Of a stretch of 18,695 bases of DNA, positions 15,847 through 18,695 are shown piece by piece. The DNA lies in NCBI GenBank assembly GCA_013697395.1, contig JACCWY010000287.1, forward strand, positions 1 through 18,695, written 5' to 3'. Source of the stretch: Chloroflexota bacterium. GTDB lineage: Bacteria > Chloroflexota > Limnocylindria > QHBO01. Under the pieces are notes generated by a model. It was not told the origin of the DNA. It ran no database searches and worked only from the letters and a program-made list of their open reading frames with translations. The first letter of the stretch is position 1; every line of letters begins with the position of its first letter. The position numbers were made by a program, and so were the translations under genes.

Positions 15847-16146
15847 GTGGCCACGGAGCTCCGGGACTACCGCATCGTGGAAGGCTCGCTGGACCAGTGG
15901 GTCGAGGAATGGCGGACGCGAATCGCTCCGATCCGGCGTGAGCTGGGGTTCACGGTCGAGCGAGCGTGGAAGGTCGAGGATGAGGGCCGGTTCGTCTGGC
16001 TGCTGACCTACCCGGGCGACTGGCAAGCCTTCGAGGCGGCCGATCGGGCGTATTACGACTCGCCCCAGCGAAAGGGCCTCGACCCGAACCCGGCGCGCCT
16101 CATCGGCAAACAGAGCGTCGCGAAGCTCACCGAGATCGAGCTCTAG
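15847..16146 (+). CDS. NIPSNAP-family protein
   Basis: A protein of 99 aa in a single dimeric alpha/beta-barrel (ferredoxin-like) fold: LRDYRIVEGSLDQWVEEWRT, IAPIRRELGFTVERAWKVED, RFVWLLTYPGDWQAFEAADR, YYDSPQRKGLDPNPARLIG. The pattern of a short strand, a helix with W-x-x-x-W, and R-F-V-W-L-x-x-Y is that of small bacterial NIPSNAP proteins, whose role is largely unknown. The GTG start is supported by a strong ribosome site, GGAAGGGAG, 6 nt upstream, unlike the leaderless genes nearby. It is convergent with tctA; the two stop codons share one CTAG. Confidence 0.85.
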   Translation: MATELRDYRIVEGSLDQWVEEWRTRIAPIRRELGFTVERAWKVEDEGRFVWLLTYPGDWQAFEAADRAYYDSPQRKGLDPNPARLIGKQSVAKLTEIEL

Positions 16147-17651
16147 ACCTCCTCCTCCTTGAAGACCACTTCGCGCTTCTGGCGGATCGCGGGCAGGACG
16201 GCAATGACGATCGCGCCCACGGCGAACGCCAGCAGCACGGCCGAGATCGGCCGGCTGATGAAGATCGACGGGTCGCCGCGCGAGATGATCAGCGCCCGGC
16301 GCAGGTGGTCCTCTAGCAGCGGCCCGAGCACGAAACCGAGAAGGAGCGGCGCGGGCTCGCAGCCGAGCTTGATGAGCCCGTAGCCGAGGAGGCCGAAGAA
16401 GGCGATCGCAAAGACGTCCCATGCGCTGAACGCGAGCGAGTACGTCCCGATCGCGGCGAACGCGATGATCGCCGGGTAGAGCATGCGGTACGGGATCGTC
16501 AGCATGCGGACCCAGATCCCGATGAGCGGCAGGTTGAGGAGCACCAGGAACAGGTTCCCGATCCACATCGAGACGATGAGGCCCCAGAACAGCTCCGGCT
16601 CGCGGTCGATGACCGTCGGGCCCGCGGAGATCCCGTGGATCGCTAAGCCGGCGAGCATGAGCGCCATGACCGGATTCGCCGGCAGGCCCAGGGTCAACAG
16701 CGGGATGAACGACGTCTGGGCCGCGGCGTTGTTGGCCGACTCCGGGGAAGCCACCGCTTCGATGGCGCCATGGCCGAACTCCTCCGGGTGCTTCGAGACG
16801 CGCTTTTCGAGGGCATAGGCGCCGAACGAAGCCAGGACGTGCCCCGCACCGGGAAGGATGCCGAGGGCCGAGCCCAGGACGGTGCCGCGCAGGATCGGCG
16901 CAGTCATGCGGCGGAAGTCCTCGCGCGAGGGCCACAGGTCGGTGATCGTCTTCGTGACGAGCTTGCGGGTCTTCTCGTCCTCGAGGTTCCGCAGGATCTC
17001 GGCGATCCCGAACATCCCGACCGCCACGGAGACGAAGTTGACGCCGTCGAACAGCTCGCGCACGCCAAAGGTGAAACGCGGCGTGCCCGTATAGATGTCC
17101 TGCCCGACGGTGCCGAACAGCAGGCCGAGGACGATCATCGCCAGCGCCTTGATGGTCGAGCCCCGGGCCAGGGTGATCGACGCGATGAGCCCCAGCACGA
17201 CGAGCGAGAAGAACTCAGCCGATCCGAACGTCAGCGCCACGCCCGCCAGCGGCGGTCCGAACAGGACGATCACGATCGTTGCCACCGTGCCGGCAAAGAA
17301 GGACCCGATCGCGGCCGCCGCCAGTGCCGGACCGGCCCGCCCCTTCTTCGCCATCTCGTGGCCGTCGATGGCGGTCACCGCCGCCGACGACTCACCCGGC
17401 AGGTTGATGAGGATCGCCGTCGTCGATCCGCCGTACTGGGCCCCGTAGTAGATGCCCGCCAGCATGATGAGCGCGGAGACCGGCTCGAGGCCGAAGGTGA
17501 TCGGCAGCAGCAGGCCGATCGTCGCCGTCGGACCGATCCCGGGCAGCACGCCCACCGCGGTGCCGAGGAGGACGCCAAGGAAGCAGTAGAGCAGGTTGTC
17601 GAGTCGGACGGCCGTCTCGAGCCCGAGCCTGAGGTTGTCGAAGAGCTCCAT
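16143..17651 (-). CDS. tctA: Tripartite tricarboxylate transporter large permease TctA
   Basis: A protein of 502 aa, normal length, with about ten to twelve membrane helices. Family signatures: LLGTAVGVLPGIGPTATIGL, IYYGAQYGGSTTAILINLPG followed by ESSAAVTAIDGHEMAKKGRA, and the second half-repeat VLGSALGILPGAGHVLASFG. TctA is the large transmembrane subunit of TTT carriers, which import citrate or other di/tricarboxylates or aromatic acids using a cation gradient and a periplasmic TctC receptor. It starts 9 nt after the tctB stop, completing the order tctC-tctB-tctA. The C-terminal tail ends REVVFKEEEV. The substrate cannot be read from the permease. Confidence 0.96.
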   Translation of the reverse strand: MELFDNLRLGLETAVRLDNLLYCFLGVLLGTAVGVLPGIGPTATIGLLLPITFGLEPVSALIMLAGIYYGAQYGGSTTAILINLPGESSAAVTAIDGHEMAKKGRAGPALAAAAIGSFFAGTVATIVIVLFGPPLAGVALTFGSAEFFSLVVLGLIASITLARGSTIKALAMIVLGLLFGTVGQDIYTGTPRFTFGVRELFDGVNFVSVAVGMFGIAEILRNLEDEKTRKLVTKTITDLWPSREDFRRMTAPILRGTVLGSALGILPGAGHVLASFGAYALEKRVSKHPEEFGHGAIEAVASPESANNAAAQTSFIPLLTLGLPANPVMALMLAGLAIHGISAGPTVIDREPELFWGLIVSMWIGNLFLVLLNLPLIGIWVRMLTIPYRMLYPAIIAFAAIGTYSLAFSAWDVFAIAFFGLLGYGLIKLGCEPAPLLLGFVLGPLLEDHLRRALIISRGDPSIFISRPISAVLLAFAVGAIVIAVLPAIRQKREVVFKEEEV

Positions 17652-17660
17652 CGGCGCGGC

Positions 17661-18125
17661 CTACAGCGGGATCCAACTGCCGACGAGCGGCAGCCGCAGC
17701 TGCAGGGCGACGATGAAGATCGCCACCGACAGCGCGGTGAGTCCCACGGCGATGATCACCGCCTCGCGGATCGAGGTCGCGGAGCGAGCGAACGCTGCCA
17801 GCAGCGTGCTTCCCAGGAGCGCCCCCACCACGCCGAGCCCGTTGATGGTGACGCCGAAGAAGAGGAGGGCGGCGGTGATCAGGATGACCGCGCGCCAGTC
17901 CACCTCGCCAATGGGCTCGCCCGTTCCGGCGATGAACCCCTTGACGATCACCAGCAGCCCGAGCGTGACGAGGATGCCGCCCAGGACGAGTGGGACATAG
18001 CCGGGGCCCATGCGCAGCGGCGAGCCGACGTCGTAGGCCAGGGAGCCGGTGGCGAAGGCGACGCCGATCGCGACGAAGATCGCCCCCGCCATGATGTCCT
18101 TGAGCGCCCGGCGGACCTGGGGCAC
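17661..18125 (-). CDS. tctB: Tripartite tricarboxylate transporter small permease TctB
   Basis: A protein of 154 aa with four membrane helices: DIMAGAIFVAIGVAFATGSL, MGPGYVPLVLGGILVTLGLL, VILITAALLFFGVTINGLGV with VGALLGSTLLAAF, and EAVIIAVGLTALSVAIFIVA. The stretch YDVGSPLRMGPGYVPLVLG is the TctB hallmark. I start at the GTG at 18125-18123, with GGAGGT 9 nt upstream; a TTG two codons earlier is possible, and the longer open frame upstream is not TctB-like. It sits between tctC (68 nt away, with a hairpin in the gap) and tctA (9 nt). It acts as the small membrane subunit with TctA. Confidence 0.92.
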   Translation of the reverse strand: MPQVRRALKDIMAGAIFVAIGVAFATGSLAYDVGSPLRMGPGYVPLVLGGILVTLGLLVIVKGFIAGTGEPIGEVDWRAVILITAALLFFGVTINGLGVVGALLGSTLLAAFARSATSIREAVIIAVGLTALSVAIFIVALQLRLPLVGSWIPL

Positions 18126-18153
18126 CGACAAACTACCTCCGGTATTGACCGAG

Positions 18154-18175
18154 GGGGCGGCGGGGACGCCACCCC
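18154..18175. other. Stem-loop in the tctC-tctB gap
   Basis: GGGGCGGCG (18154-18162) and CGCCACCCC (18167-18175) form a 9-bp stem with one C-A mismatch and a GGGA loop, between the tctC stop and the tctB ribosome site. On the transcript strand it is not followed by a U-run. Its position suits a processing or 3'-stabilising hairpin that raises receptor mRNA over permease mRNA, or a partial terminator. Confidence 0.4.
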
Positions 18176-18193
18176 ATCGGTGATGTCGCGCCG

Positions 18194-18695
18194 CTAGCTG
18201 GCCGTCACCCCGGCGTCCTCGATGATCGGCCGCCACAGCTCGATCTGCGCCTCGAGATGCTCGCGATGAGCGTCGGGCGTGGCCCGGTCCTCCGAGACGG
18301 GAGCCGTGCCGAGGTCGCCGAGCCGCGAGATGACATCCTCGTTCTGCAACGCGACGACGAGCGCGGCACTGAGGGCGTCGACGACCTCCTGCGGCGTGCC
18401 GGCAGGCACGTACAGGCCGTGCCAGACGGTCACCTGCACGTCGGGCAGGCCGCCCTCCTCGGTCGTCGGCACGTCCGGGAGCGCCTCGATCCGCTCGGGC
18501 GTGGTGACGGCATAGGCCTTCACCTCGCCGCCCAGGATGCGCTCCGCCGTGTTCGTGGTCTGGTCGCACATGAAGTCGACCTGGTCACCGAGCAGGTCGT
18601 CCATTGCGGGCCCGGTCCCGTCGTAGGGAACCTCGTTCATGTCGAGCCCCGTGCCCGCTTCGAACAGGAGCCCGCAGAGCTGCGACGCCGCGCCC
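18194..18695 (-). CDS. tctC: Tripartite tricarboxylate transporter substrate-binding protein TctC (5' end beyond window)
   Basis: The C-terminal 167 residues of a Bug/TctC periplasmic receptor. The minus frame is open to the window edge and reads AASQLCGLLFEAGTGLDMNE, VPYDGTGPAMDDLLGDQVDF, MCDQTTNTAERILGGEVKAY, AVTTPERIEALPDVPTTEEG, VTVWHGLYVPAGTPQEVVDA. The VPYxGTGPAMxDLLGxQVDFMCDQ and P-D-V-P-T-x-x-E motifs are diagnostic. Such proteins bind a carboxylate in the cell envelope and deliver it to TctAB. The methionine at 18640 is internal, not the start. An N-terminal signal or lipoprotein peptide should lie outside the window. Confidence 0.94.
   Translation of the reverse strand, partial: GAASQLCGLLFEAGTGLDMNEVPYDGTGPAMDDLLGDQVDFMCDQTTNTAERILGGEVKAYAVTTPERIEALPDVPTTEEGGLPDVQVTVWHGLYVPAGTPQEVVDALSAALVVALQNEDVISRLGDLGTAPVSEDRATPDAHREHLEAQIELWRPIIEDAGVTAS

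Noticed and set aside
16770..18197. Long open plus-strand frame (475 codons) opposite tctA/tctB
   Set aside because: It is extremely rich in Arg, Asp, Glu and Gln with no domain pattern, and lies antisense to two clear transporter genes; a by-product of GC-rich codon use.
18194..18640. Methionine at 18640 as the start of a short 148-aa tctC
   Set aside because: The frame continues to the window edge with clear TctC sequence (AASQLCGLLFEAGTGLDM), so this Met is internal and the gene is cut by the window.

Overview
The window is very GC-rich, densely coded bacterial chromosome with short intergenic gaps and strong G/C third-position bias. Several genes have a TAnnnT box 6-8 nt upstream of the start codon, which suggests leaderless transcripts. 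That trait, together with the gene families present (PspC-fused kinase, winged-helix HTH_42 protein, SigX5-type sigma remnant, UBP-type zinc finger, NIPSNAP, Tct transporter), fits a soil or freshwater Chloroflexota lineage (Limnocylindria-like) or a high-GC actinobacterium. The phylum is an inference; there is no rRNA or tRNA. I see no CRISPR array, transposase, integrase or phage gene.

Layout. 1-2523: envelope-stress block. A PspC protein cut by the window edge runs left; a PspC-fused histidine kinase, its NarL-type regulator (4-nt overlap) and a short NfeD-type membrane protein run right. 2524-2819: convergent intergenic region with a cluster of inverted and direct repeats. 2820-3686 (minus): PPOX-fold flavin/F420 protein followed by a UBP-type zinc finger. 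3820-4539 (plus): standalone protein with a PD-(D/E)XK-like pattern. 4536-7989 (minus): tightly coupled signalling operon of hybrid histidine kinase, single-domain receiver, and receiver-adenylate/guanylate cyclase. 8158-8523 (minus): VOC/glyoxalase-like protein. 8661-9845 (plus): HTH_42 (AlkZ-like) protein, ending at a large hairpin shared with the convergent membrane protein. 9850-11276 (minus): membrane protein plus SDR epimerase. 11351-14354 (minus): secreted GHL10-type glycoside-hydrolase-like protein followed by a GlcD-like FAD oxidase. 14473-15030 (plus): ECF sigma remnant without region 2. 14975-15604 (minus): secreted, membrane-anchored NTR-like protein. 15847-16146 (plus): NIPSNAP protein. 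16143-18695 (minus): tctC-tctB-tctA tripartite tricarboxylate transporter operon, with tctC cut by the window edge.

How the genes work together. Two regulatory modules dominate. The first is a PspC-sensing two-component system beside PspC and NfeD membrane proteins, probably monitoring the membrane. The second is a hybrid-kinase phosphorelay that ends in a cyclase whose purine-specifying residues are non-canonical. The remainder is metabolic (Tct uptake, FAD oxidase, SDR) or stand-alone. The most unusual items are the cyclase substitutions, the shared leaderless start architecture, the PD-(D/E)XK-like orphan, the HTH_42 protein with an altered catalytic motif, and the repeat cluster at 2621-2800.
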